Below, piece after piece: positions 37,038-45,217 of a DNA stretch of 64,000 nt. Every line of letters starts with the position of its first letter. Position 1 is the first letter of the stretch. The DNA is from Mesorhizobium sp. ES1-4 (lineage in GTDB: Bacteria > Pseudomonadota > Alphaproteobacteria > Rhizobiales > Rhizobiaceae). The notes beneath the pieces are model-generated. The model ran no database searches. It had not been told where the DNA came from and saw only the letters and a program-made list of their open reading frames with translations. The position numbers and the translations under genes were made by a program. The DNA is taken from positions 186,001 through 250,000 of the forward strand of contig NZ_JAIUGV010000001.1 of the NCBI RefSeq assembly GCF_020164745.1, in the 5' to 3' direction.

Positions 37038-38168
37038 TCAACCTTCACTGTCGATAGTGATCAGCGACGCCATGTTGGGACTGTTGAGCGGGACCGATGA
37101 CGGGCAGCGGCAGCCTGGAATGACGGCGACATCGAACAGCTCGGTAATGTGTCCCTTGAGTTCGATCCACTCGGCGATGCCGCCGGTGTGCAGGTCGACG
37201 ATGTAGAGCGCGCAGCGCGGCTCGGCGTCTCGCGCCGAAAGGTTGGCCTGCAGCGGCAGGTCCTTGAATAGGCCGTCGCGCGGCAGCGAGGTGGTGACGA
37301 TGGCAAAGCGGCCATGGAAGCTCAGGCCACGCAGGAAGCCGGGGCAGAAGGCGATGTTCTGCCTTTCCCAGGTTTTGGGGTCGATGCGGACAAGAAAGCC
37401 GCGGCCGGAATCGAGCACCCACAGCGCGCCGTCATGGACGCGCGGCGAATGCGGCATCGACAGATCGTCGACCACCACGTTGTCCTCGCTGATGTCGATG
37501 ATCATGCCGCCTTCCCAGCGGCGGTCGCGCCAGCCGCCGACCGAGTCCGAGCGGCTGATGGCGCTGACATAGCGGGCGCGGCCATTCTGCATGGCCAGGC
37601 CGTTGAGATGGCAGCGATCCTCCGGCACCAGCTTGCTGATGAAGGAAGGCTTCCACAGCGGCCGGAAGGAGTGGGTCGGGCTCAGCGTCGCCAGGCATGA
37701 GAATTTGGTGTTGATGAAGACGATCTGCCCGTCTTCGCGCACCGCCAGTTCATGGATGTCGAGGTCGCCGGTGTAAGAGGCGGCGCGCGGCATATACATG
37801 CGGTCGTAGACGTTGTTGGCGACCTGATCAGTTCCAAGGATGTTTTCGAGCCGCCAGATTGCGGTGTCGGAGGCGAGCACGATGCGCTGCCCGGCAACGG
37901 TCACCCCCATCGCCCTGGTGAAGCTGGTCTGGTGGATCGATGCCTTCTTGTCGCCGGTCAGGCCGACCAGGAACAGTTGTCCGGTCTGGTAGGAGGTGAA
38001 GGCGAGGGAACATTGCGCCGTTTCCATCCAGCCGATGAAGCCGCGCGACAACGAGACGTTCGTCTGTTGCTCGGCCGGTCCGGCGGGTGTTGATTCCGCC
38101 GGCTTTGCCGCGGCTTCGTCGGTGGCCCTGGATGTGCTCACGCTTACTCCCTGGATAGACCCATTCAT
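37038..38168 (-). CDS. TIGR03032/DUF4915 family protein
   Basis: A 376-residue protein recognised as TIGR03032 (DUF4915) from segments such as FSCLATLSPTHSFRPLWKPS, LVPEDRCHLNGLAMQNGRAR, SRSDSVGGWRDRRWEGG and DGALWVLDSGRGFLVRID. The repeated blade-like pattern suggests a beta-propeller; no signal peptide or membrane helix is evident, so it is probably cytosolic. Its start (MNGSIQGVSVSTSRA) lies 52 bp after the autotransporter stop on the same strand, so the two are likely co-transcribed. The biochemical role of this family is unknown. A longer upstream frame overlaps the autotransporter and is rejected. Confidence 0.85.
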   Translation of the reverse strand: MNGSIQGVSVSTSRATDEAAAKPAESTPAGPAEQQTNVSLSRGFIGWMETAQCSLAFTSYQTGQLFLVGLTGDKKASIHQTSFTRAMGVTVAGQRIVLASDTAIWRLENILGTDQVANNVYDRMYMPRAASYTGDLDIHELAVREDGQIVFINTKFSCLATLSPTHSFRPLWKPSFISKLVPEDRCHLNGLAMQNGRARYVSAISRSDSVGGWRDRRWEGGMIIDISEDNVVVDDLSMPHSPRVHDGALWVLDSGRGFLVRIDPKTWERQNIAFCPGFLRGLSFHGRFAIVTTSLPRDGLFKDLPLQANLSARDAEPRCALYIVDLHTGGIAEWIELKGHITELFDVAVIPGCRCPSSVPLNSPNMASLITIDSEG

Positions 38169-38220
38169 GACTACGCCGGCCACGAGGGCCGGCGCAAGAA
38201 TTTCAATGCAATCCGCCGGA

Positions 38221-41200
38221 CTACCAGCCGTAACGGATGGCCGCGCCGATGGAACCGGCGCTATAGTGGTCGCCGAAGCGCACGCTGCCGCGCAGCACGC
38301 CGGACCAGTTGCTGGCGCTCGCCACATTCACGCCGACACCGATTTCACCTGTTGTGCCGTTGCCGGCGCTGTCGGTGGCCGAGAAGGCGTTGCCGGGGAA
38401 GTCGATGTTGACGGCGTTGTCGCTGCCGAAATGGTTCCATATGCTGAGCGTCAGGTCGGGGCTGACGGTCATGCCCTTCATCTGCATGTCGGTGCCGATG
38501 CGCACGCCAATCCTGGCACGGCCGCTGCTGCCGTTCTGGAAGTCGACGTCGCCGCCGAAGATCGAAAGCGAGTCCATGGTGGTGTGGACCCATTCCAGGC
38601 TGGCCTGCGGTTCGACGAAGCCCCAACTCGTGGCGACGCGGTAGCCGGTGTCAAGACGCACGCCGATGTTGGTGGCATTGGTGCTCGTCTTGTCGCTGAC
38701 ACGGCCCTGGTCGTCGTTGATGTCGACGTTGAGGAAGTCCGCCTTGACGAGGCCGTCGAGGTAAAAGCCGCCGTTCAGATAAGTGGCATAGGCGCCGACC
38801 GTGCCGCCCTTGTAGTCCCAGCTGTCGTCCGTCGCCTTGAAGTCGAGCTTCGAGGTGACGTAGCCGGCCATGACGCCGAACAGCATGTCGCCGCCGGCCA
38901 CACCTTCCAGGCCCATATCGATGCCGCCAAGGAAGGCGCCAGTGCGCTGCCTGCGATCGAGATTGAGCGTCTCTGTCTGCTGCGAGATCGGATCGGTGTA
39001 GCTGGTGTCGCCGTCCTGGCTCGACCAGTTGCCCGAGGCGCGGGCCCAGATGCCGCCCATGCGCGTTTTCAGGTTTTCCTCAGGCATGTCGGCATTGTGC
39101 GTGCCGGCCGCCTCCGTGCGCAGATCGGCCATGCGGTCCTGCCAGAAGCCGGTCGTGTCCTGCCAGACATTCTGCGCGCCGGTGATGCCGGCCGGCAGTT
39201 CGAAGGCTGCGTTGCCGAGACCGACATAGCGCAGGCCATGCGTCTGGCCTTGCAGGAAGAGGTCATAGGCGAAGAGGCCTGCATTGACCGGAGCAGGGAC
39301 ATCGAAATTGCTGTCCGATGTCGTGCCGGTGACGGTGACGACCGGAATGAAGACTGCGGTAGGGACACCGGGAGCGATAGCGGTGACGTTCACCACAAGA
39401 TTGGTGTGGCCATAGGAATTGCCGCCGATCGTCAGCGTGTCCGCTGTGTTGTTCGAGAAGTTGGCGTCGACACCGAGTTTCGAATTGCCCTGGCCGGTGA
39501 AGTTGCCGCTGGTGGTCAGGCTGTCGCCGACCACGCCATCGATCATCGTCGTCAGGCCAGGGCCAGACCCGAGGCTGCCATTGACGAAGTTTTCGAGGCC
39601 GGAAAGGGTAACCGTGTTCGGTGATGAACCGAAATAGCTGCCCGACGCATTGACGATGCCGGCATTGTTGAGCGTGTCGTTGCCGGCGCCGAAAGTGCTG
39701 TTGGTAAACGCCCGGAAGGTGCCCTTGTCATCAATATTCATGACGTTGCCGGCGTCGCTCAACTCGACCCTGCCGGCAATTACGCCATTGTCGTTGATCT
39801 CGACCGTTCCGATCGTCGATTTGATGGCGAGGTAGTTATCAGCGCCGACATAGCCTGTCGTGCCGACATTGACAGTCGCGCCACCGGTCGAATTGACCTT
39901 GATGCCCCCGAGCTCGCCATACACTTCACCGTCAGTGGTGACAGTGATGATGCTCGCCGCGCCGGTCGTCTCGGCAATCACGCCGAAGCCGACACCATAG
40001 AGGTTGGAATTCTTGTTGTTGGTGATAACGATGTTGCTGTCGGCGCCACTTGTATAGGCGGCAAGTCCCGCCACGCCGCCATAGGCGTTGACGGATCCTG
40101 AATTGGTGACGATGACGTTGCTGTTGTCGCCATTCGATTTGGCGTAGATGCCTTCCTCATTTGTCGAATTGATATCGCCGCTGTTGGTGACAGTGACCGT
40201 GCCGTTCGAACCGTAGGTATAGGCGCCGATGCCTTTGCCGCCGGAATTGATGGTCGCCGCATTGGTGACGGTGACGGTGCCGCCATTGTCGGCGTTGGGG
40301 CTCTGGTTCTGTGGGTTGACGCTGCCGGCCTGGGCGAAGATGCCAAAGGCGTCGCTGCCCGTAGTGGTGATGTCGCCGCCGGCCTTGTTGTTGACGACGA
40401 CACTGCCATTGTTGGTGGGGACGATGACATTGCCGCTGCTGACGCCATAGTAGTTTGCGATCGCCGAAATGCCCGCCGCAGTGGTGCCGCTGGTCGTGAT
40501 CGCCCCACTGTTGGTGACTTTCACCAGGCTGTTGTCGCCGTTGACATCGGCGAAGATACCGGTCGAGCCGCCATTGGTGGTAACGCTGGCCCCGGTCTGG
40601 ATGGCACCGCTGTTGTCGACCGTGACGATGCCATTGGCGCCGGTCGAGGCGGCCTTGATGCCCGCCGATTCCGCGGCCGTCGTGATGTCGCCTGAATTGG
40701 TGACGGAGATGACTAGGCCGGTGTCGTCGAACCCCGGGCCGTTGACGGCTTCGATGCCGACCGACTTGTCGCCACCGCTGGTGGTATCGATGTTGCCGGT
40801 GTTGGTGATGGTGATCGTCGAGTCACCGCTGTTGGCCGATGCCTTGATGCCGTCGGAACCACCGGCGCCGCCGGTGCCGGAGGTGACATTACCCTTGTTG
40901 TCGATGGTGATGTTGCCGCCGGTGCCATAGGTAAAGCCGGCGACGCCGATGTAGCCGGCGCTGACGGTAGCGGCGTTGGTGATCTTGACCGTCCCGCCGT
41001 TGTTGGGGTTAGGAATGTTGTTGCTCGGCGCGATGCTGCCGGCCTGCGCGAAGACGCCATAGGCATCGTTGCCGGTCGTGGTGATCGTGCCGCCGGCCCT
41101 GTTGTTGACGACAACGCTGCCATTGTTGCCATTGTAGTAATTGGCGATCGCCGAGATGCCGGCCGCGCTGGTGCCGATCGTGGTGATGGCGCCGCTGTTG

Positions 41201-42594
41201 GTGACGCTGACCTTGGTGTTGTCGCCATCGGCATCGGCGAAGATGCCGGTCGAGCCACCGATGGTCGAAACGCTGGCGCCGGTCTGGATGGCGCCGCTGT
41301 TGTCGACCGTCACCACGCCGTTGGCGCCGGTCGAGGCGGCCTTGATGCCGACCGATTCCGCGGCCGTCGTGATGTTGCCCGAGTTGGTGACGGAGATGTT
41401 CAGGTTGGAGCCGGTGAATCCAGGGCCGTTGACGGCCTCGATCCCGACCGACTTGTCGCCGCCGCTGGTGGTATCGATATTGCCGGCGTTGGTTATGGTG
41501 ATCGTCGAGTTGCCGCTGTTGGACGACGCCTTGATGCCATCGGAACCGTCAGCGCCGCCAGTGCCAGAGGTGACGTTGCCCTTGTTGTCGATGGTGATGT
41601 TGCCGCCAGTGCCATAAGTGAAGCCGGCAATGCCCATGTAGCCGGCGCTGACGGTGGAGGCATTGGTGATCTTGACGGTGCCGCCATTGTCGGGGTTCGG
41701 CGGGGAGTTGGTTGGTGCGATGCTGCCAGCCTGCGCGAAGATGCCATAGGCGCTGACGCCGGTGGTGGTGATCGTGCCACCTGACTTGTTGTTGATGACG
41801 ATGCTGCTGTTGTCGCCATGATAGTAGCTGGCGATCGCCGAGATGCCGGCGGCGCTGGCGCCTGTCGTGCTGATCGCGCCGTTGTTGGTTACGTTGACCT
41901 TGCCATTGTCGCCGTCGACATCGGCGAAGATGCCGGAGGAGGTGCCGTTCATCGAGGCGCTGGCGCCGGTCTGGATGGCGCCGCTGTTGTCGATCGTCAC
42001 GGCATTGTTGGAGCCATAGCTGGCGTTGGCGAAAATGCCCTCGGCATTGGGGCCTGCGGTCAAATTGCCCGAATTGGTGATGCTGATATGCGTGTCGCTG
42101 CTCGACACAGGGCCGCTCGTGGCGGCGCTGACCGCCTTGATGCTGTCGCTGTAAGAATTGATCGTACCGGTGTTGTTGATGGTGATGTCGGCGCCGATGC
42201 CGTTGGTGCCGGCATAGATGCCGCGAGCGCCTTTCGATTGCGAGAAGCTTGGACCAGGAATGAGCGAGGTCGGATTTGTCGTCAGCAGGCCACTGTTGGT
42301 GATGTCGACGGTGTTGCCGCTGCCCGTCGTCACAATACCGATCGCGTTGTCGCCGGCCACGGTTGCCGTACGGGCAGCGGTGTTGGTGCAGGAGATCGGT
42401 GTCGCCGCACCTGTGACGGTGATCGGGGTCGGTGAAAGTGCCTGCGTGCAACTCCCCGCGAAGGATGGAGAAGCAGAGAACGCTATGAGTGTCGAGCCCA
42501 GCGCCGTGCCCAGAAGGAGCAGCCGGCGACGCCTTGGACACAGTTGAACAATGCCACGAGTGAACGCGACTTCTGAACCCGACGTATAAGCCAT
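38221..42594 (-). CDS. Autotransporter (type Va) with repetitive beta-helix passenger
   Basis: Predicted surface protein of 1457 residues. The ATG at 42594 is chosen because GGGAGGG lies 6 bp upstream; longer frames start at a TTG. A long signal peptide with a PRRRR basic stretch ends at about residue 46 (SPSFA). The passenger (about 47-1190) consists of short NSG/TGI and SITITN-type beta-helix repeats in an Asn/Gly/Thr/Ser-rich composition, including 229-residue tandem units. The C-terminal autotransporter barrel (about 1190-1457) contains MGGIWARASGNWSS and ends AAIRYGW with the terminal aromatic residue. Role is likely adhesion or aggregation, by analogy only. Confidence 0.93.
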   Translation of the reverse strand: MAYTSGSEVAFTRGIVQLCPRRRRLLLLGTALGSTLIAFSASPSFAGSCTQALSPTPITVTGAATPISCTNTAARTATVAGDNAIGIVTTGSGNTVDITNSGLLTTNPTSLIPGPSFSQSKGARGIYAGTNGIGADITINNTGTINSYSDSIKAVSAATSGPVSSSDTHISITNSGNLTAGPNAEGIFANASYGSNNAVTIDNSGAIQTGASASMNGTSSGIFADVDGDNGKVNVTNNGAISTTGASAAGISAIASYYHGDNSSIVINNKSGGTITTTGVSAYGIFAQAGSIAPTNSPPNPDNGGTVKITNASTVSAGYMGIAGFTYGTGGNITIDNKGNVTSGTGGADGSDGIKASSNSGNSTITITNAGNIDTTSGGDKSVGIEAVNGPGFTGSNLNISVTNSGNITTAAESVGIKAASTGANGVVTVDNSGAIQTGASVSTIGGSTGIFADADGDNTKVSVTNSGAITTIGTSAAGISAIANYYNGNNGSVVVNNRAGGTITTTGNDAYGVFAQAGSIAPSNNIPNPNNGGTVKITNAATVSAGYIGVAGFTYGTGGNITIDNKGNVTSGTGGAGGSDGIKASANSGDSTITITNTGNIDTTSGGDKSVGIEAVNGPGFDDTGLVISVTNSGDITTAAESAGIKAASTGANGIVTVDNSGAIQTGASVTTNGGSTGIFADVNGDNSLVKVTNSGAITTSGTTAAGISAIANYYGVSSGNVIVPTNNGSVVVNNKAGGDITTTGSDAFGIFAQAGSVNPQNQSPNADNGGTVTVTNAATINSGGKGIGAYTYGSNGTVTVTNSGDINSTNEEGIYAKSNGDNSNVIVTNSGSVNAYGGVAGLAAYTSGADSNIVITNNKNSNLYGVGFGVIAETTGAASIITVTTDGEVYGELGGIKVNSTGGATVNVGTTGYVGADNYLAIKSTIGTVEINDNGVIAGRVELSDAGNVMNIDDKGTFRAFTNSTFGAGNDTLNNAGIVNASGSYFGSSPNTVTLSGLENFVNGSLGSGPGLTTMIDGVVGDSLTTSGNFTGQGNSKLGVDANFSNNTADTLTIGGNSYGHTNLVVNVTAIAPGVPTAVFIPVVTVTGTTSDSNFDVPAPVNAGLFAYDLFLQGQTHGLRYVGLGNAAFELPAGITGAQNVWQDTTGFWQDRMADLRTEAAGTHNADMPEENLKTRMGGIWARASGNWSSQDGDTSYTDPISQQTETLNLDRRQRTGAFLGGIDMGLEGVAGGDMLFGVMAGYVTSKLDFKATDDSWDYKGGTVGAYATYLNGGFYLDGLVKADFLNVDINDDQGRVSDKTSTNATNIGVRLDTGYRVATSWGFVEPQASLEWVHTTMDSLSIFGGDVDFQNGSSGRARIGVRIGTDMQMKGMTVSPDLTLSIWNHFGSDNAVNIDFPGNAFSATDSAGNGTTGEIGVGVNVASASNWSGVLRGSVRFGDHYSAGSIGAAIRYGW
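40508..41990 (-). repeat. 687-bp tandem repeats inside the autotransporter gene
   Basis: Anchor sequences recur at exact 687-bp intervals: CTGGATGGC(A/G)CC at 40597, 41284 and 41971; CTGTTGGTGAC-like at 40508, 41195 and 41882; GTTGACGGC at 40741 and 41428. One unit is 229 codons, so copy changes would keep the frame. About two full copies and a diverged partial third copy (toward the C terminus, with a small insertion near 40420) are present. Confidence 0.88.
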
Positions 42595-42749
42595 TGAAAG
42601 CCCTCCCGCAGCCATGCCTATCCGTATGGATGGAAATTGCAACGGAACAGGCCGGCGAATTCTTCAATTATACGTTATCTGGATCTTTTTTGTTGCAATC
42701 TAGCCACACATTTACTCCAGGCAGGAAGTAGCCATTTTTTTGATCTCCC

Positions 42750-42771
42750 GATTTGCCTGAATTGGCAAATC
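42750..42771 (-). promoter_or_regulatory. Palindrome upstream of the autotransporter gene
   Basis: GATTTGCC (42750-42757) and GGCAAATC (42764-42771) form a perfect 8-bp inverted repeat around TGAATT, about 155-175 bp upstream of the autotransporter ATG in AT-rich DNA. The dyad has the look of a dimeric repressor or activator operator. The regulator is unknown. Confidence 0.4.
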
Positions 42772-43097
42772 TTGGCACGATAATATATTTGCAATAAGAT
42801 TACACAAAAAATGACTTCGTATTTGTCTACCCAAGGTTGTATCAGATGTACCGCAGAGAAGATCTTTATCTTCGTGGCGGTAAGCAGTCGCCGCTCGAAT
42901 ACAATTGACTGAAAGTCATACAGGCCGGAAGGTTCCGCGCTTGAGCGCGCGCCGGGCGAATAGCCAACGTAGGTCAGGGGACTTTAGGACGACTCCGAAT
43001 TGCTGCCTTTGGATAGCGTTGGACTGGAGATTCGCTTGGGTAGATAGAGCTGCCCGGACCTCCACGACCTTTCCAAGTCGGATGGATCGTTTCCCAT

Positions 43098-43354
43098 TCA
43101 ACATGCCTTTGGAACGAGGCCGTCGGCGTTTTGGGGTTCGGATCGGCTTGGCTCAAACAGTTCGATCCAGACTGGAGCATGGCCACTCGCCTTTTCCCAG
43201 CCCCGGACATGGCGATCGACATCCGTTGCCAGCAGACGCTTGACTACGGCCAGGTTAAGCACGAAGTGACAGCTTCGAAATTGGCGCACTCAGATCCTTC
43301 GTCGTCGAGAAAGACCTCGCCGTTGTCGTCGACATACAATTAGTAGCGTGACAT
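43098..43354 (-). pseudogene. Decayed DUF6894-like small protein gene
   Basis: Reading from the ATG at 43354, the frame gives MSRY, a TAA stop, then LYVDDNGEVFLDDEGSECAN and FEAV, which resembles the start of DUF6894 proteins common in rhizobia (MPRYYFH-type N terminus, then D/E-rich turn). The frame then breaks; a second frame (VLNLAVVKRLLATDVDRHV) continues to 43098 and would fit the family's C-terminal half. In-frame stop plus frameshift indicate decay. Family identification rests on a short match. Confidence 0.4.
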
Positions 43355-44169
43355 GTCTTTCCGGCGACCGCCAGGACACCATCCAAAGCAGCGTCCCTGA
43401 CGAAGGTTCCCGCCAATCCCGGCTGGTACTGTCCGGCTTGGCCGCGCCTCTGCGCGACCTCGCACCGTATTTAGAACACGCATGGGTACAATTGCGACTG
43501 GTGAACTTCTTGCCGACTTTTGGTTGACAAGCCAGCATACCTTCCCGCCTTGTCCCGTTTATAGAGTCCCTTCGACAGCGGGCTTCTGGGCGAAGTGGGA
43601 CCTGCAGCATTTGTTATCCGTGATGTCTGCTTCCAGGCAGAGACGAGTTTGCCTCTATGGCCGACCTGTGTTGCGAAGCTGTCATTCGCGTCGTGGAAAC
43701 GTTCGTCGGCTTCGGGTCAGACTTTCCTGCTCCCCCACCGGTCGTTGCAAACCACCGGTCTTTTCAGCACCAAGACAGGTCCATCACGCCCAACACCGTA
43801 GAAAATACTGCAAGTCTTCTGAGGGGGGAAAGGCGGTAGCGCTCTACCGACTCGAACCCCAATAGATGCTTGGATCAAGGTTGCACCACAGCGGATCCAG
43901 ACACCCCGACTTCCTTCAGTAGCGCGCGCATCTCGACGGGAGCCGCAAGACAGAAAGTTCGAAAAGCTTCCAGGAACCCCAGCCGATGGTCAATTGTAGA
44001 ACTGTCCGAAGCCCGCTTGGGGGGCCGATTGTGGGAGTTCCGTACGCGCGTTTGCTCGCTGGAACGAATGCAGGATTGGCCGCACGAGATACTGGAGCAG
44101 TAGTTCGTACCCCACTCGATCGGAACTTCCCAGGCAGGCGCCTACGGGTTGATCGGCCGTACAATGTCG

Positions 44170-44190
44170 CGGGGTATTTTTCGGGGTATT
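44170..44190 (+). promoter_or_regulatory. Paired GGGGTAT repeats, right end
   Basis: GGGGTAT at 44171-44177 and 44183-44189 (12-bp period, CGGGGTATTTTTCGGGGTATT), 65 bp inside the attR core. It matches the left-end pair in sequence, spacing and orientation, as expected for integrase or excisionase binding sites at both element ends. Confidence 0.5.
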
Positions 44191-44253
44191 GATCCGATAT
44201 CTATAAAGAATTATGCGTTAAGTTCAATGTGTTAGCATAAATAAAGTGACAGT

Positions 44254-44267
44254 CACTCCCTCCGCCA
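44254..44267 (+). other. attR core (copy of tRNA-Ser 3' end)
   Basis: CACTCCCTCCGCCA is identical to tRNA-Ser bases 30972-30985, without the rest of a tRNA in front of it. It marks the right boundary of the element. Backbone sequence resumes after it; 44268-44514 holds no gene I can support, although a minus-strand open frame ends at 44253. Confidence 0.88.
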
Positions 44268-44514
44268 CAGGTCAATAAAATCAATACGTTTAGGGTGTTT
44301 TTCAGGTCTTGCCATAACCGATGACACGCACATGGGATGCCCGCAAATGACGTAGACCGTCCCACGGCTGCGAATGGCGTCGGCGATGGTTCTTCGACCT
44401 GATGCGGCCTCAGAATTGAGAAAATTGCCGCGAACGGAATATGTTCCTATTGGCTGAGATTTGGCAAGAGCTGTCCACCCACGGAACCGGCAGCCATCCA
44501 CCGCGTTCTCTCGC

Positions 44515-44730
44515 ATGCTCAAGAAAATCGCCTTTGCCGCCGTGCTGATCCAGGTCGCCGCCTTCTCGGCCCTCTTGACGCAAACGTTCCTTATGGGATC
44601 GACCGCCACGCAAGCGGCCAGTGTGCTAGGCGAGCCCGTCGTGGCCGTTACGGCCACCGAATGCGCCAAGGCTACGTGGCCTGACATTCCTGCTCAATGC
44701 CTTGAGAGGGTTGAGGCGAGAGCGCAATAA
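44515..44730 (+). CDS. Small exported or membrane-anchored protein, unknown function
   Basis: A 71-residue protein starting MLKKIAFAAVLIQVAAFSAL, a basic start plus a hydrophobic segment that forms a signal peptide or single membrane anchor. It is followed by a short tail with ECAKATWPDIPAQCLERVE. The C(x)nWPxIPxxCL pattern is one I have seen in small rhizobial proteins, which supports a real gene, but no function is known. The two cysteines could form a disulfide in the periplasm. The upstream in-frame 54 bp lack such features. Confidence 0.6.
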   Translation: MLKKIAFAAVLIQVAAFSALLTQTFLMGSTATQAASVLGEPVVAVTATECAKATWPDIPAQCLERVEARAQ

Positions 44731-44880
44731 AAAGACCCGGAAGCTGAAGCATTGTTTCGGCGGCGAGCAAGGGCGGCTATCTGCCCAAGCCCACGCAATC
44801 CTGGGGGACGTTCGATGCTGATCAAGGATGACCTTTTCAACCTCGAACCAGACACAAGGGCATTTACCTTAGTCGGTCGG

Positions 44881-45114
44881 TCAGTCGGACTGCTGCGTGC
44901 GCTCCGCGATGGCAAATGCCTGCAGGTTCTTGGCCTTGCCGACGTCCTGATCGGCGTTTGCGATGATCGTGAAGAAGGCTGCTCTGGCAATATCCTTCTT
45001 GGAGGCGTTGGGGTGCGCCTTCTGGGCGGCTTTGACAAGCTGCTTGGGAGACATGTCGGGCGTGACGAGCCTCATGAGGGTGTCGCCGATCGCACTCATT
45101 TCACTTGCGTTCAT
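44881..45114 (-). CDS. Small hypothetical protein (77 aa)
   Basis: A 77-residue soluble, helical, lysine/alanine-rich protein (MNASEMSAIGDTLMRLVTP, then DMSPKQLVKAAQKAHPNASK, then KDIARAAFFTIIANAD). AGGGA lies 6 bp before the ATG and supports the start at 45114; the longer frame is rejected. The sequence reads like a real coding region, with no stop-prone or skewed stretches, but I do not recognise a family. It lies downstream of a minus-strand terminator (45186-45217), so it needs its own promoter between 45115 and about 45185. Confidence 0.65.
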   Translation of the reverse strand: MNASEMSAIGDTLMRLVTPDMSPKQLVKAAQKAHPNASKKDIARAAFFTIIANADQDVGKAKNLQAFAIAERTQQSD

Positions 45115-45185
45115 GATGCGTCCCTGTGCTGACCGTGTGCCACAATAGCAGGGACAACTCGTCACCGGCAATATGGCTCTGAAAC

Positions 45186-45217
45186 GAAAAACCCCACCGG
45201 CAGGGACCGGAGGGGTT
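45186..45217 (-). terminator. Intrinsic terminator, minus strand, in a divergent gap
   Basis: AACCCC(45190-45195)/GGGGTT(45212-45217) extended by CCGG/CCGG after one mismatch, with a 6-nt loop; the minus strand continues with TTTTTC. On the plus strand no T run follows. It therefore ends minus-strand transcription begun between 45218 and 45372. Confidence 0.75.

Larger units (their letters stand above)
42595..44253. other. Gene-poor right part of the element (about 1.66 kb)
   Basis: No intact gene could be recognised here. It contains the AT-rich leader of the autotransporter with a palindrome (42750-42771), a degraded DUF6894-like gene (43098-43354, minus), and the GGGGTAT pair (44171-44189). 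Several open frames of 60-130 codons exist on both strands, but none resembles a known family or has convincing coding composition. Confidence 0.6.
30972..44267 (+). mobile_element. Integrative (mobilizable) element in tRNA-Ser, about 13.3 kb
   Basis: Bounded by a 14-bp direct repeat of the tRNA-Ser 3' end. Contents in order: P4-type integrase, AlpA regulator, TraA/MobA relaxase with an adjacent Q-type oriT-like sequence, truncated IS110 transposase, DUF4915 gene, autotransporter, and about 1.6 kb of decayed DNA. No type IV secretion or coupling-protein genes are seen, so self-transfer is unlikely; mobilisation by a helper is possible. The truncated transposase and a pseudogene near the right end suggest ageing. 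Integrase and relaxase frames are intact. Confidence 0.85.

Noticed and set aside
41549..42667. Long minus-strand frame overlapping the autotransporter, rich in Gln/Arg/His
   Set aside because: It is the frame-shifted shadow of the autotransporter repeats and has no coding signature.
42771..42800. Possible sigma-54 promoter upstream of the autotransporter (TGGCACG ... TTTGCA)
   Set aside because: The distance between the GG and GC elements is about 5 bp too long for a -24/-12 promoter, so the match is not credible.
43870..44103. Plus-strand frame with LGGRLWEFRTRV, reminiscent of RelE/HigB toxins
   Set aside because: Only one short motif resembles the family, the rest does not align by eye, and no antitoxin gene is adjacent.
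44253..44687. Minus-strand open frame ending at attR
   Set aside because: It overlaps the better supported small gene at 44515-44730 and has no recognisable family; its 3' part may be real but cannot be supported.
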